From Zobellia alginiliquefaciens (GTDB lineage Bacteria > Bacteroidota > Bacteroidia > Flavobacteriales > Flavobacteriaceae), in contig NZ_CP119758.1 in assembly GCF_029323795.1 (NCBI RefSeq), forward strand, positions 2,170,001-2,234,000: DNA of 64,000 nt. Reading direction: 5' to 3'. Position numbers and translations under genes: made by a program. Of this stretch, positions 16,880 through 25,817 are shown in pieces; the stretch's first letter is position 1, and every line of letters begins with the position of its first letter. The notes beneath the pieces were generated by a model. That model was not told the DNA's origin. It did no database searches and saw only the letters and a program-made list of their open reading frames with translations.

Positions 16880-17635
16880 ATGAGAAAGACCGTATTAATT
16901 ACAGGGGCAACCAGTGGTATTGGGCGTGCAACAGCTATTTTGTTCGCGGTACAAGGTTTTAAACTGGTGCTCTGCGGAAGAAGACAGGAGCGTCTTGATG
17001 CGCTTCAGTCAGAATTAAGTAAACAATGTGAGGTACAGACCCTAAATTTTGATGTACGGGATAAAGATGCTGTTTTTAAAGCGATAGGTTCTTTACCACA
17101 AGATTTTTCCCAGATAGATGTTTTGGTCAATAACGCAGGTAATGCCCATGGTCTAGACCCTATTGATCAGGGAAATACAGACGATTGGGATGCCATGCTA
17201 GATATTAATGTAAAAGGGCTGCTTTATGTTTCTAAAGCTGTGATTCCCCATATGGTGGAAAGAAAATCGGGCCATATTATTAATATTGGGTCTACGGCGG
17301 GGAAAGAGGTCTACCCCAAAGGAAATGTGTATTGTGCCAGTAAACATGCGGTTGATGCACTAACCAAAGGAATGAGAATGGATTTGAACCCGTACGGAAT
17401 TAAGGTGGGAGGGATTCACCCTGGAGCTGTAGAAACCGAATTTAGTAATGTGAGGTTTAAAGGAGATGATAATAAGGCCGATGAAGTCTATGATGGTTTT
17501 GAGCCTTTAAAACCCGAGGATATTGCTGAAATCATACATTTTGTGGTTACCCGGCCGTATCACGTAAACATTGCCGATTTAATTGTTATGCCTACAGCGC
17601 AAGCTTCTGCAACTCTATTGAATAGGTCATTATGA
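16880..17635 (+). CDS. Short-chain dehydrogenase/reductase (YdfG-like)
   Basis: A 251-residue classical SDR enzyme, probably acting on 3-hydroxy acids or small alcohols with NADP(H), as YdfG does. The cofactor loop TGATSGIGR is at 8-16, NNAG at 84-87, and the catalytic Ser138, Tyr151 and Lys155 (YCASK) are intact. GRRQERL after the second strand favours NADP over NAD. It sits between an aldo/keto reductase and an AlbA_2 protein, whose start overlaps this stop by 4 bases (ATGA). Substrate cannot be told from sequence. Confidence 0.9.
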   Translation: MRKTVLITGATSGIGRATAILFAVQGFKLVLCGRRQERLDALQSELSKQCEVQTLNFDVRDKDAVFKAIGSLPQDFSQIDVLVNNAGNAHGLDPIDQGNTDDWDAMLDINVKGLLYVSKAVIPHMVERKSGHIINIGSTAGKEVYPKGNVYCASKHAVDALTKGMRMDLNPYGIKVGGIHPGAVETEFSNVRFKGDDNKADEVYDGFEPLKPEDIAEIIHFVVTRPYHVNIADLIVMPTAQASATLLNRSL

Positions 17636-18768
17636 TTAATAAACGTTTACTTGTAAAAAACTTACTTGCTCATAATGACGAGAATAGTTTTTATGACAAG
17701 AAACGTTTTATAAGCATTGGTGAAAAAGAGGGTAAGGCCAAATTTTTAAAGCATGTCTGTGCATTGGCCAATAGCAACCCGGAGAACAATTCATTTATTG
17801 TTATTGGAGTAGAAGATGAGGACAATAAAATAGTTGGGGTCGATTTTTTTGATGATAGTAAGATTCAAAATTTGGTCAATGCTTATTTAGATAACCCTCC
17901 TTTAATTTCATATGAGAATATTCCATTTCCAAATTTACGTGAAGGTAAGGTAGTGGGGCTTGTAACCATTAGGTCTAATGGTAAAGTCTGTGCCCTGCGA
18001 AAGAATATTTGGAAATATTATGGGGGTATGGTCTTCTTTAGAGATGGTAGTATTAGTATGCCAAAGGCTTATGGCGTTGTGTTGCGGGATATGAATTCCG
18101 AAACTGTAGCAACTATAGAGCAGCACGCAAGAAATAATATAGAATTAACCTTAGATGGCGTAATTGACTTCATCAATAATAGACATAAGCATTTGACCAA
18201 TGATTATAAGGTCTTTAAAGAGCAATTTGTTGTTTGTTGGGCAGGGAATAAAAAAACGGTGAAGGACAACGTCTATTATTCACGTGTGGATATTGAACTG
18301 ATCAACGAACAGGTTAGGCTTTTCTATTCGGCCTTGGATGAAATAAGTATTGATTATGATGAGGATTCCTTTACAATGATTGAATATGTGCAATTAGGAC
18401 TGGGTTCTAAACAGCGGTATTTTCAGTTAGAAAAAGTAGTCATTAATTTTTTTGATAACGGAACCTATAAAATAGAAAGCCACTTAATCTTTGACCCTCC
18501 CAAATACAACAAAAAGAATCTTTTTCATATTTGGAATGCCAATAACGCTATGCTGGAGAAAATTAAGAAAAAGATAGAATTAAAACCAGCGGAGAAAGTG
18601 GATTTAAAATATCTGCCCGACAGCTATTTAATTTGTTACCTAAACGGTTTTGACGAGGCGAAAGAACAAATGGAGATGGCGCGTTCGTTATTGAAAAAAG
18701 GGTACCCCAAAGTATATTTAGGTATTAAGGAGGCCTTGAGAATTTTAAGAAAGGTGAGATATAATTGA
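17632..18768 (+). CDS. AlbA_2 (Schlafen-type) domain protein
   Basis: A 378-residue protein with an AlbA_2 putative nucleic-acid-binding domain at about 25-130 (FISIGEKEGKAKFLKHVCALANS, FIVIGVEDE, IVGVDFFDD). The C-terminal two thirds (140-378) are mixed alpha/beta with a long helix at the end and no motif I recognise. Proteins of this type are often annotated as ATP-binding regulators, without firm evidence. The start ATG overlaps the SDR stop by 4 bases, so it is translationally coupled to a metabolic enzyme, an unusual partner. Its stop abuts the stop of the convergent kinase gene with no spacing. Confidence 0.72.
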   Translation: MINKRLLVKNLLAHNDENSFYDKKRFISIGEKEGKAKFLKHVCALANSNPENNSFIVIGVEDEDNKIVGVDFFDDSKIQNLVNAYLDNPPLISYENIPFPNLREGKVVGLVTIRSNGKVCALRKNIWKYYGGMVFFRDGSISMPKAYGVVLRDMNSETVATIEQHARNNIELTLDGVIDFINNRHKHLTNDYKVFKEQFVVCWAGNKKTVKDNVYYSRVDIELINEQVRLFYSALDEISIDYDEDSFTMIEYVQLGLGSKQRYFQLEKVVINFFDNGTYKIESHLIFDPPKYNKKNLFHIWNANNAMLEKIKKKIELKPAEKVDLKYLPDSYLICYLNGFDEAKEQMEMARSLLKKGYPKVYLGIKEALRILRKVRYN

Positions 18769-19716
18769 TTAATCTTTGAACACCGCTTCATTATCAGGTA
18801 ACGAAGGGATGGCACCGTATCCCGTGGTGGTAACTGCTCCGGCCTTGTTAGCAATTGCAACCATTTCTAGCAGTTGATCGTAATTCGTTAAGATTTTTGA
18901 AGGTTCGCCTAAATTAGATATTTGATATAAAAGGCAACCAATAAAGGCATCGCCTGCACCTGTAGTATCTACAGGGCTAACCTTGATGCTTTCTATTATA
19001 GTTTTCTGCTTCAATGTACTAACCAATGTGCCCTTTCCGCCTAAGGTGACACAAATGGTAGGACATCCTATTTCATGTATAATATTACAGGCGCGTTCTA
19101 AATCACTTTCACCCGAAATTAATTGGGCCTCTTCTTCACTAAACTTACATAAATGCGATTTTTCAATGAACCTCAAGCTTTTTCGCACAAAGGTTTCTTC
19201 TTCACCTTTCCATAGATCCTCTCTAAAATTAGGGTCAAAGCTGATGAAAGCATTTTGGGTTAGCGCATCAAATAAATAGCGGTCATATGATTCTTCTAAT
19301 CCACCTCCCAAAAAACCGGTTGCTGCACCAAAATGGACTATATTTCCTTTGAGTTGTTTTTTTAATGATGAGTCATATTTAAGTTTTTTGTCAGCGCCTC
19401 TGCTAAAGACAAAATCTCGTTCGCCATCTTCCGCTAAAGACACAAAAGCCATTGTGGTAAAGGTTTTAGAACGTTGGGCAAGGGAAATGTCCACCCTGTT
19501 TTCTTTAAGCACATTCAGTAAAAATGTTCCAAAAGGGTCGTTTCCGACCGCTCCAATGAATTGACCCTTACCTCCCAATTTGGAAATGGCACAAGCTACA
19601 TTTGCAGGTGCTCCACCCGCTTTTTTGGTGAATTCATTTGCTTTTGAAAGGTCGTTTCCTTGCTTAATGGCCACAAAATCTATAAGTAATTCTCCTATGC
19701 AGTATATGGTTTTCAT
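18769..19716 (-). CDS. PfkB-family carbohydrate kinase (fructokinase-like)
   Basis: A 315-residue sugar kinase of the ribokinase/PfkB family. The N-terminal GGAPANVA (34-41) and the C-terminal signature DTTGAGDAF (250-258, catalytic base Asp256) are intact, and GAVGNDPFG (55-63) fits fructokinases. It phosphorylates fructose or a similar sugar with ATP; the exact sugar is not certain. It stands alone on the minus strand with no sugar transporter or regulator in the window. The divergent neighbour is the SPFH gene at 175 bases. Confidence 0.88.
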   Translation of the reverse strand: MKTIYCIGELLIDFVAIKQGNDLSKANEFTKKAGGAPANVACAISKLGGKGQFIGAVGNDPFGTFLLNVLKENRVDISLAQRSKTFTTMAFVSLAEDGERDFVFSRGADKKLKYDSSLKKQLKGNIVHFGAATGFLGGGLEESYDRYLFDALTQNAFISFDPNFREDLWKGEEETFVRKSLRFIEKSHLCKFSEEEAQLISGESDLERACNIIHEIGCPTICVTLGGKGTLVSTLKQKTIIESIKVSPVDTTGAGDAFIGCLLYQISNLGEPSKILTNYDQLLEMVAIANKAGAVTTTGYGAIPSLPDNEAVFKD

Positions 19717-19891
19717 TATGAATAGTGTGGTTTTTAAGATTTTACCAATTATAACTTTGCGCTTTGCAAGTACATGCTGAGTTGGGTCAAATTTATGTTA
19801 TTTATCCCATCAAATCGAAATTGCGCTAACCCTTCTTTGTCCCTTTTCAAGAAATCCCCTACCTTATTAAAAATTTTAAACTTCACTAGAA

Positions 19892-21025
19892 ATGGATTTG
19901 TTCAACGAAATAAAGAAGAAGCTTAGCCATGAGTTTATAGATATAATTGAATGGCTAGATAATACTGATGAAACCATTGTTCATCGTTTTGAGCGGTATC
20001 AAAATGAAATAAAAAACAATGCCAAATTGATTGTTCGTGAAGGACAGACGGCGGTTTTTATCAATGAGGGGCAGTTGGCCGATGTTTTTAAGCCCGGTAC
20101 CTATACCCTCAATACGAAGAACCTACCAATTCTTACTACTTTAAAAGGGTGGAAGTACGGTTTTGATAGCCCATTTAAGGCGGAGGTCTATTTTGTGAAT
20201 ACGCATTTGTTTACCGATGAAAAATGGGGAACGAAAAACCCGGTGATGTTGAGCGATGAGCGCTTTGGGTTAGTGGAGATACGGGCTTTTGGCACCTATA
20301 GTTTTAGAATAAAAGACCCGGGAAAATTTGTTGTAGATGTAGTGGGTACGGACGGTAATTTTACGAACTATGAGGTTAATGAACATCTAAAAAGTTTGAT
20401 TGTCACTCGTTTTACGGATACGGTTGGTGAAGCCAATTTGCCCATAGAACTTTACGCCGCTAATACCAATGAACTTTCAGAAACGTGCCAAGAGGTAATG
20501 CAACCTGAATTTGGGCGAGTAGGTATAGAACTAGAGCGTTTCTATATTGAAAATGTTTCTATGCCCGAAGAACTCAAGAAAGAAATTTTTGAATATAGCA
20601 GGTTAGATAAGTTAGACATGGTCAAACTTTCTCAATTTAAGGCCGCGAAAGCTATGGAGGCTGCTGCCAAAAATGAAGGAGGTACAGCAGGTGCCGGCAT
20701 GGGCATGGGCATGGGTTTTGTATTAGCACAACAAATGGGGAATATGATGAGCCCGCAGGCAACACAACAACCGTTTGGTGGTCAGGCACAAGCAGCTTCC
20801 GTGCCACCACCAATGCCAGTTCAAGTTCAGTATTTTTATGCGGCCAACGGTCAGCAGAACGGACCAGTTCCTTTTGATAAGTTAAAAGAACTTTTTGCTA
20901 GTAGAACCATTAACAGAGATTCATTGGTTTGGAAACAGGGAATGCAAAACTGGACGGCTTTAAAGGAGGTAGAAGAGTTAAAATCCTTTTTAGGGGGTAA
21001 TACACCACCGCCGTTACCAAATTAA
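19892..21025 (+). CDS. SPFH-domain protein with C-terminal GYF_2 domain (YdjI-like)
   Basis: A 377-residue protein. Residues 35-240 form an SPFH (stomatin/flotillin-like) domain of the bacterial YdjI/virion-core type (LIVREGQTAVFINEGQ, FKPGTYTL, RAFGTYSFRIKDP). A helical, Ala/Met/Gly-rich linker with GMGMGMG is at about 250-300, followed by Pro-rich sequence and a GYF_2 domain at 311-370 (YFYAANGQQNGPV, WKQGMQNWTAL). GYF domains bind proline-rich peptides, so it probably recruits partners. No membrane segment is apparent. The zinc-ribbon protein follows 60 bases on. In Bacillus subtilis the equivalent pair helps PspA sense envelope stress; no PspA is seen here. Confidence 0.82.
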   Translation: MDLFNEIKKKLSHEFIDIIEWLDNTDETIVHRFERYQNEIKNNAKLIVREGQTAVFINEGQLADVFKPGTYTLNTKNLPILTTLKGWKYGFDSPFKAEVYFVNTHLFTDEKWGTKNPVMLSDERFGLVEIRAFGTYSFRIKDPGKFVVDVVGTDGNFTNYEVNEHLKSLIVTRFTDTVGEANLPIELYAANTNELSETCQEVMQPEFGRVGIELERFYIENVSMPEELKKEIFEYSRLDKLDMVKLSQFKAAKAMEAAAKNEGGTAGAGMGMGMGFVLAQQMGNMMSPQATQQPFGGQAQAASVPPPMPVQVQYFYAANGQQNGPVPFDKLKELFASRTINRDSLVWKQGMQNWTALKEVEELKSFLGGNTPPPLPN

Positions 21026-21085
21026 GATACAAGCTGCTTTTGTCATATGCAAATACTGAGTTTAGAAATTGAGGTAAACTGATTG

Positions 21086-22171
21086 ATGGAAGAAGAAACA
21101 AAACAATCGGAACATAAAAAGGCGTGTGCCAATTGTGGTGCCGAGTTAAAGTTCAGACCAGGTTCGCATCAACTAAAATGTGAATATTGCGGTTATGAAG
21201 AGTTTATAGAACAGACCAAAAGTAGTTTTGAAGAGCTAGAACTTCAGCATTACCTGACAGTAGTGGGCGAGAACGCCTATACAGAAACTATTGATATACT
21301 CCATTGCAAAAATTGTGGTGCGAATCAACACGTAGAGGAGAATTATAAATCACTAAACTGTATATACTGCAGTGAGCCCTTAATTCTCGAAGATGTAGAA
21401 AGAGAGGGTTGGATTGTGCCCGGAGCTCTCGTTCCATTTCAGATGGATGCCAAAAAGGCAAAAGCAACTTTCAAAACATGGGTTGGTGGGCTCTGGTTTG
21501 CGCCAAATAAGTTGAAACGAGCTGCTCTTGATCCAGAAGGGTTACATGGTTTATATCTGCCGTATTGGACGTTTGACGCTAATTTAAATGCTCAATACCA
21601 AGGACAAAGAGGTGACTATTATTACGAGACCAAGCGGGTACGCACCAAAAATGGCATTCAAAAACGAAAAGTTAGAAAAACACGTTGGTCTTCTGCATCT
21701 GGTGCTGTAAATGGTTTTGTTGATGATATTCTAATTAACGCTTCTGAAAAAAAACGAAAAGACATTCCTGCAAAGATTGCATTTTGGAATGTTAAGGAGT
21801 TAGTTCCTTTCAATTCAAAGTATTTGTCGGGTTTTGTAACAGAGAAATATACGGTATCGCTTAAAGAAGGACACCATTCCTCATTTCAGAAAGCAAAGGA
21901 GATTGCCAATACGTGGATCAGAAAAGATATAGGTGGTGATACCCAACGAATTTCTCATGCTGACATTAAACTTTCCGACGAAACGTTCAAACATATACTG
22001 CTTCCGGTTTATATCAGTTCATATCGCTATAACGGTAAAGAATATAACTTTTACATTAATGGTCAGACGGGGGAATTAAGCGGTAGTAGACCGTATTCTT
22101 TCTGGAAAATATTTTTTTTGATACTTTTTATTCTTGCTATCATTGGTATAATTACGATTTTTGCACAATGA
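21086..22171 (+). CDS. Double zinc-ribbon membrane protein (YdjG-like)
   Basis: A 361-residue protein. Two zinc ribbons lie at the N-terminus: Cys14/Cys17/Cys32/Cys35 and Cys74/Cys77/Cys92/Cys95. A mixed alpha/beta region rich in aromatic residues follows (110-330), and one membrane segment (about 338-358) is at the very end. The ATG at 21086 is preferred over the TTG one codon earlier. Its partner is the SPFH-GYF gene upstream, as in the ydjFGHI (PspA) operon of Bacillus; its stop overlaps the phosphatase start by 4 bases (ATGA). The most likely role is in membrane homeostasis, by analogy only. Confidence 0.72.
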   Translation: MEEETKQSEHKKACANCGAELKFRPGSHQLKCEYCGYEEFIEQTKSSFEELELQHYLTVVGENAYTETIDILHCKNCGANQHVEENYKSLNCIYCSEPLILEDVEREGWIVPGALVPFQMDAKKAKATFKTWVGGLWFAPNKLKRAALDPEGLHGLYLPYWTFDANLNAQYQGQRGDYYYETKRVRTKNGIQKRKVRKTRWSSASGAVNGFVDDILINASEKKRKDIPAKIAFWNVKELVPFNSKYLSGFVTEKYTVSLKEGHHSSFQKAKEIANTWIRKDIGGDTQRISHADIKLSDETFKHILLPVYISSYRYNGKEYNFYINGQTGELSGSRPYSFWKIFFLILFILAIIGIITIFAQ

Positions 22172-22893
22172 GAACATTGGTAATAGGTGATATACACTCT
22201 GGTTTAAGAGGTTTAAAACAAGTGCTTGAAAGAGCAAAAGTAACTTCTGACGATAAACTTATTTTTTTAGGCGATTATGTAGATGGTTGGAGCGAAGCAG
22301 CCGAAACGGTCAATTTTTTAATTGCACTAAATAAAACCCATAACTGCACATTTGTTAGAGGAAACCATGATGAACTTTGTTTAGAGTGGTTGCGAGATGA
22401 TAAGGACAATCCACTTTGGTTACAACACGGTGGCGGTGCTACATTGGCTTCCTATGAAAGAACGGATGATGAGACTAAAAAGGATCACATTCTTTTCTAT
22501 CAGAGTCTTGAAAATTATTATTTGGATGCTAAAAATAGACTCTTCCTTCATGCGGGTTTTACCAATTTAAAAGGCGTAGACCATGAATATTTTAAGGAAA
22601 CTTTTTATTGGGATCGCACACTTTGGGAGTTGGCAAGGTCTTTGAACCCAGACCTAAAAGAAACTGAATCTGACTATCCTAAACGGTTGACACAATACAA
22701 AGAGATTTTTATTGGTCATACGCCTATTACAAAAATCGGAGTAGCGGAGCCAAAGCAGGCAGCCAATGTTTGGAATGTAGATACAGGAGCCGCTTTTAAA
22801 GGACCGCTTTCAATGTTAGATGTTGATACAAAGATGGTTTGGCAGAGCGACCCAGTTCATACCCTGTACCCAAATGAACCGGGTAGGAATTGA
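22168..22893 (+). CDS. PP2A-like metallophosphatase (calcineurin-type)
   Basis: A 241-residue metal-dependent phosphoesterase of the bacterial serine/threonine phosphatase (PrpA-like) type. The metal-binding motifs are complete: GDIH at 7-10, GDYVD at 35-39, GNHDE at 65-69, plus LHAGF and IGHTP further on. Two metal ions, usually Mn or Fe, would be bound. No kinase gene is in the neighbourhood. It overlaps the zinc-ribbon gene by 4 bases, so it is likely translated with it; whether the SPFH module is a substrate is unknown. Diadenosine tetraphosphatase-like activity is an alternative. Confidence 0.85.
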   Translation: MRTLVIGDIHSGLRGLKQVLERAKVTSDDKLIFLGDYVDGWSEAAETVNFLIALNKTHNCTFVRGNHDELCLEWLRDDKDNPLWLQHGGGATLASYERTDDETKKDHILFYQSLENYYLDAKNRLFLHAGFTNLKGVDHEYFKETFYWDRTLWELARSLNPDLKETESDYPKRLTQYKEIFIGHTPITKIGVAEPKQAANVWNVDTGAAFKGPLSMLDVDTKMVWQSDPVHTLYPNEPGRN

Positions 22894-22955
22894 AAATAGA
22901 CAGTTTATTTTCATGTTTTCATTAGATAATTACGATCTTTACAAAAAATAGAACT

Positions 22956-23954
22956 ATGTCCGAAAAGAACATAAGATTAGAGGTGATGCAGGCAATTGAG
23001 CCGCAGGTGGATGGGTTTATGGATTCTTTTCTCATAAAGCCAGAAGACATATGGCAACCTACGGACTTCTTACCTGACTCGGAAAGTGATAGTTTCTTAG
23101 AATCGGTAAGGGAACTTAGAGGAGAAGCTAAAGAATTAGGATACGATTTTTGGGTAACTATGGTAGCGGATACCATTACTGAGGAAGCCCTGCCAACATA
23201 TGAGTCATGGCTTATGGATGTTGAGGGAATTGACCAACATGGCCCTAATAAAAAAAACGGCTGGTCCAAGTGGGTTAGAGCTTGGACGGCAGAGGAAAAT
23301 CGTCATGGAGATGTATTGAACAAGTATCTCTACTTATCCGGAAGAGTAAATATGCGTGAAATAGAGATTACCACACAGCATTTAATTTCCGATGGTTTTG
23401 ATATTGGAACCGATAGAGATCCGTATAAGAACTTCGTTTATACTTCATTTCAGGAATTGGCCACCAACATATCTCACAAGAGGGTTGGTCAAATGGCTAA
23501 GAAAAAAGGAAATGTTTTATTAGGTAAGATGTGTACCATTATTGCAGGTGATGAAATGCGTCACCATTTGGCATATAGAGAGTTTGTGAAAACCATTTTT
23601 GGCGAAGACCCATCTGGTATGATGCTGGCTTTTGCAGATATGATGAAGAAGAAAATTGTGATGCCAGCTCATTTTTTACGTGAATCCGGTGGAACAATAG
23701 GAACGGCATTTGAGAATTTTTCTAATTGTGCACAGCGTTTAGGTGTTTATACGGCACAGGATTATGTTGATATTCTTAGAAAACTAAATGCGTATTGGGA
23801 GCTTGATAAGGTAAGAAGCCTTTCTGACGAAGCTGAAAAAGCACGAGACTACCTGATTAAGTTACCAGCAAGATTGGAGCGGATTTCAGAAAGAATGAAA
23901 TTTCCTGAAGATCAGTATAAATTTAAGTGGGTAGATGCTAACGGCATGATTTAA
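22956..23954 (+). CDS. Acyl-[acyl-carrier-protein] desaturase
   Basis: A 332-residue soluble di-iron desaturase of the stearoyl-ACP type, which puts a cis double bond into an acyl-ACP chain using O2 and ferredoxin. The four-helix di-iron ligands are visible: Glu76 or Glu77, EENRH at 113-117, Glu167 (FQELATN) and DEMRHH at 199-204. The length matches the family. It starts 62 bases after the phosphatase and ends at a terminator. It would adjust membrane fluidity, which fits its place beside an SPFH membrane-stress-like module, although this link is inference. Confidence 0.92.
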   Translation: MSEKNIRLEVMQAIEPQVDGFMDSFLIKPEDIWQPTDFLPDSESDSFLESVRELRGEAKELGYDFWVTMVADTITEEALPTYESWLMDVEGIDQHGPNKKNGWSKWVRAWTAEENRHGDVLNKYLYLSGRVNMREIEITTQHLISDGFDIGTDRDPYKNFVYTSFQELATNISHKRVGQMAKKKGNVLLGKMCTIIAGDEMRHHLAYREFVKTIFGEDPSGMMLAFADMMKKKIVMPAHFLRESGGTIGTAFENFSNCAQRLGVYTAQDYVDILRKLNAYWELDKVRSLSDEAEKARDYLIKLPARLERISERMKFPEDQYKFKWVDANGMI

Positions 23955-23985
23955 TTCCGTAGACCTTCTCAAAACATTCTAAATC

Positions 23986-24021
23986 AAAAAATCCGACTCG
24001 TTACAGAATCGGATTTTTTTT
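23986..24021 (+). terminator. Terminator of the SPFH-to-desaturase operon
   Basis: An 11-bp stem (23986-23996 with 24009-24019) around the core ATCCGA/TCGGAT, a 12-base loop, and a run of eight T. Confidence 0.75.
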
Positions 24022-24248
24022 GCTTAAGTAGGTATATTCTTTTTTCTCTAGGTCAAATAACGGATTGGGGTTCGTTACTTGTTTCGGTTAAGTTTTAGAG
24101 TCGATTTGGGGTCAATACTATCACTTAATTACACTGTAAACTTACGGTAGATTCTCGTTTCTCCTAAATTATTGTTGTGAACTAAGGCTATATAGTTGTG
24201 AAAAATATAAGAAGTACGGTTTTCTCGATGAATGACCTATAGTAATAG

Positions 24249-24273
24249 AAAAACCCTCCGTTGAGGGAGGGTT
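24249..24273 (-). terminator. Terminator of the OmpA/HhH operon
   Basis: An 8-bp stem AACCCTCC/GGAGGGTT (252-259 with 266-273) with a 6-base loop; on the minus strand it ends in a T run, 25 bases after the HhH-protein stop. Confidence 0.75.
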
Positions 24274-24297
24274 CATTTGAATAGTAAAAGTTGAAAA

Positions 24298-24876
24298 TTA
24301 TAACTTTCCGTGGTCATGTTCATCTTGCCATCTGGCAAGCTCGGCCCATTTACCCTCATAACACATTTTTGCTTGCATGGGCCAAGATGCAGGGTCGTGA
24401 ATTTTATAACGGTCGCCCCCGCCTTTAAGTACTTCTTGGCATCTGGCTACAGATGTTTCGGATAGCGCTTTCCATGTATCTATACCTTCAGCTTGAAAAA
24501 GGCCTTCTATTTTTGGTCCGATACCTTCAACCACTTTTAAATTATTTTCTTTAACAGTTTTTCCGATTGCTGCTTTTGCCGCTGCTGCATCAAAAGGAAT
24601 TAGTACTGGTTCAGGAGCCATTGCTATAGGTGCTGCTGCGGCAACGCTTCCTAACGAACTGGACACATCCGGTTCTGGAGTTGTTAAAAGTTTTTGGTTA
24701 CATGCTTCTAAATCGGCTTTTAGTTTTGCATTCTTGTCATGGCAACGCTTTAAATCTTCGGAGTTGTCTATTATCTTGTTACTTCCTTTGCCTATAAGAT
24801 ATCCCAGAATACCACATATCACACCTACAATAAGGGGGATTATCCAGCACCAAATGTTTATGTTTTCTGATTCCAT
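24298..24876 (-). CDS. Membrane-anchored helix-hairpin-helix (L21-like) protein
   Basis: A 192-residue protein. A membrane segment with a glycine zipper pattern (about 11-30, VGVICGILGYLIGKG) follows a short N-terminus; then a helical spacer with heptad-like spacing (36-63) and an Ala/Pro-rich linker (70-100). A helix-hairpin-helix type domain is at 107-185 (LKVVEGIGPKIEGLFQAEGI, then KGGGDRYKIHDPASWPMQAK). Such domains occur at the ends of envelope proteins in Bacteroidota and resemble a ribosomal L21-associated domain. It is 23 bases downstream of the OmpA-domain gene, so both probably form a cell-envelope unit. Function unknown. Confidence 0.7.
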   Translation of the reverse strand: MESENINIWCWIIPLIVGVICGILGYLIGKGSNKIIDNSEDLKRCHDKNAKLKADLEACNQKLLTTPEPDVSSSLGSVAAAAPIAMAPEPVLIPFDAAAAKAAIGKTVKENNLKVVEGIGPKIEGLFQAEGIDTWKALSETSVARCQEVLKGGGDRYKIHDPASWPMQAKMCYEGKWAELARWQDEHDHGKL

Positions 24877-24899
24877 TTTAATTCAATTTAGTTTGTAGA

Positions 24900-25817
24900 T
24901 TATTTAATAGTTATTACGGTTCGTCTGTTTTTTGCCCTTCCCTCCTCAGTGTCGTTGGTGGCAATAGGGTCTTTTGACCCTTTGGAGTCTGCTTTAATTC
25001 TACTTTCGGATATGCCATTTTGTATAAGGTAGGCCTTTGCAAAATCCGCTCTTTGTTGACCCAGTCTCATGTTGGTACTACGGCTACCTTCACTATCAGT
25101 ATAACCTGTGATCTGGCACTGAGCTTTTGCCACCTTATCAAGGTAGTGTGTAATGTCCGCTATTTTCTGTCGCTGCTCTTCCGATGGGTTGATGGAAGCT
25201 TCGGCGGTATCAAAATACAGGATTAACGGGTTCGCTGTTATTTTATCATACATGGCTTTTATTTCGTCTTCAGCATCTTCCGAGACCTCTTCTATAGCGA
25301 AGTCTACAGGTCCGTGGTAGATGTTATTGTCCGGAACCATGTTGTCCATTAGTTTCCCATTGGTATTTATCTGTGAAGATGGAATTTCTTGAGAGACCAA
25401 ATAGTTCTTTACGGAATTTGCACGGGCCAAACCTAGGTTGGGAAAAGCTGAATTATTTTTTTCGTCACTGGTATAATACCCGGTAATGTTCAGTACTTTA
25501 TTCTCATTATTGGTCATAAAGTTTTTCAGCCCAGGTAAGATTCCATTTCTTACATTTTCTGAAACAGGTTCCAGATAGTTGGGTGACGACATGTTAAAGT
25601 TAAAGTTATCTTCGGTAGAATAGGCAAAGTCACCTGCGCCCAAAGCAAAAGGATAGGAAGTTGCTTTTGGAGCAACCGGGGCAGGTGTCACTGATTTTTC
25701 TGGCTCTTCTTTTTGTGAAACGATTGTGCCGCAATAGCTACAACACGAAAAATAGAAATACGTACCTACTAGAATGGTAATGATAATACCAAGTAGGTAA
25801 AGGGTGGTGTTTTTCAT
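24900..25817 (-). CDS. OmpA-family protein with two OmpA-like domains
   Basis: A 305-residue membrane-anchored protein. A membrane segment at 6-22 is followed by CCSYCG. The C-terminal OmpA domain (195-305) has the peptidoglycan-binding pattern ITGYTDSEGS with RLGQQRADFAKAYL and NRRTVITI. Residues 60-180 contain a weaker copy (NITGYYTSDEKN, GLARANSVKNYLVSQ), so the protein looks like a tandem duplication whose first domain has lost key residues. It would tie the membrane to peptidoglycan. It is transcribed with the HhH-domain gene. The cysteine-rich stretch CCSYCG after the membrane segment may make a lipoprotein or metal site, uncertain. Confidence 0.8.
   Translation of the reverse strand: MKNTTLYLLGIIITILVGTYFYFSCCSYCGTIVSQKEEPEKSVTPAPVAPKATSYPFALGAGDFAYSTEDNFNFNMSSPNYLEPVSENVRNGILPGLKNFMTNNENKVLNITGYYTSDEKNNSAFPNLGLARANSVKNYLVSQEIPSSQINTNGKLMDNMVPDNNIYHGPVDFAIEEVSEDAEDEIKAMYDKITANPLILYFDTAEASINPSEEQRQKIADITHYLDKVAKAQCQITGYTDSEGSRSTNMRLGQQRADFAKAYLIQNGISESRIKADSKGSKDPIATNDTEEGRAKNRRTVITIK

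Larger units (their letters stand above)
23955..24297. other. Intergenic region between the convergent desaturase and HhH-protein genes
   Basis: 343 bases with no coding signal I can support. It holds a plus-strand terminator at its left end and a minus-strand terminator at its right end; the roughly 220 bases between show nothing recognisable. Confidence 0.5.
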
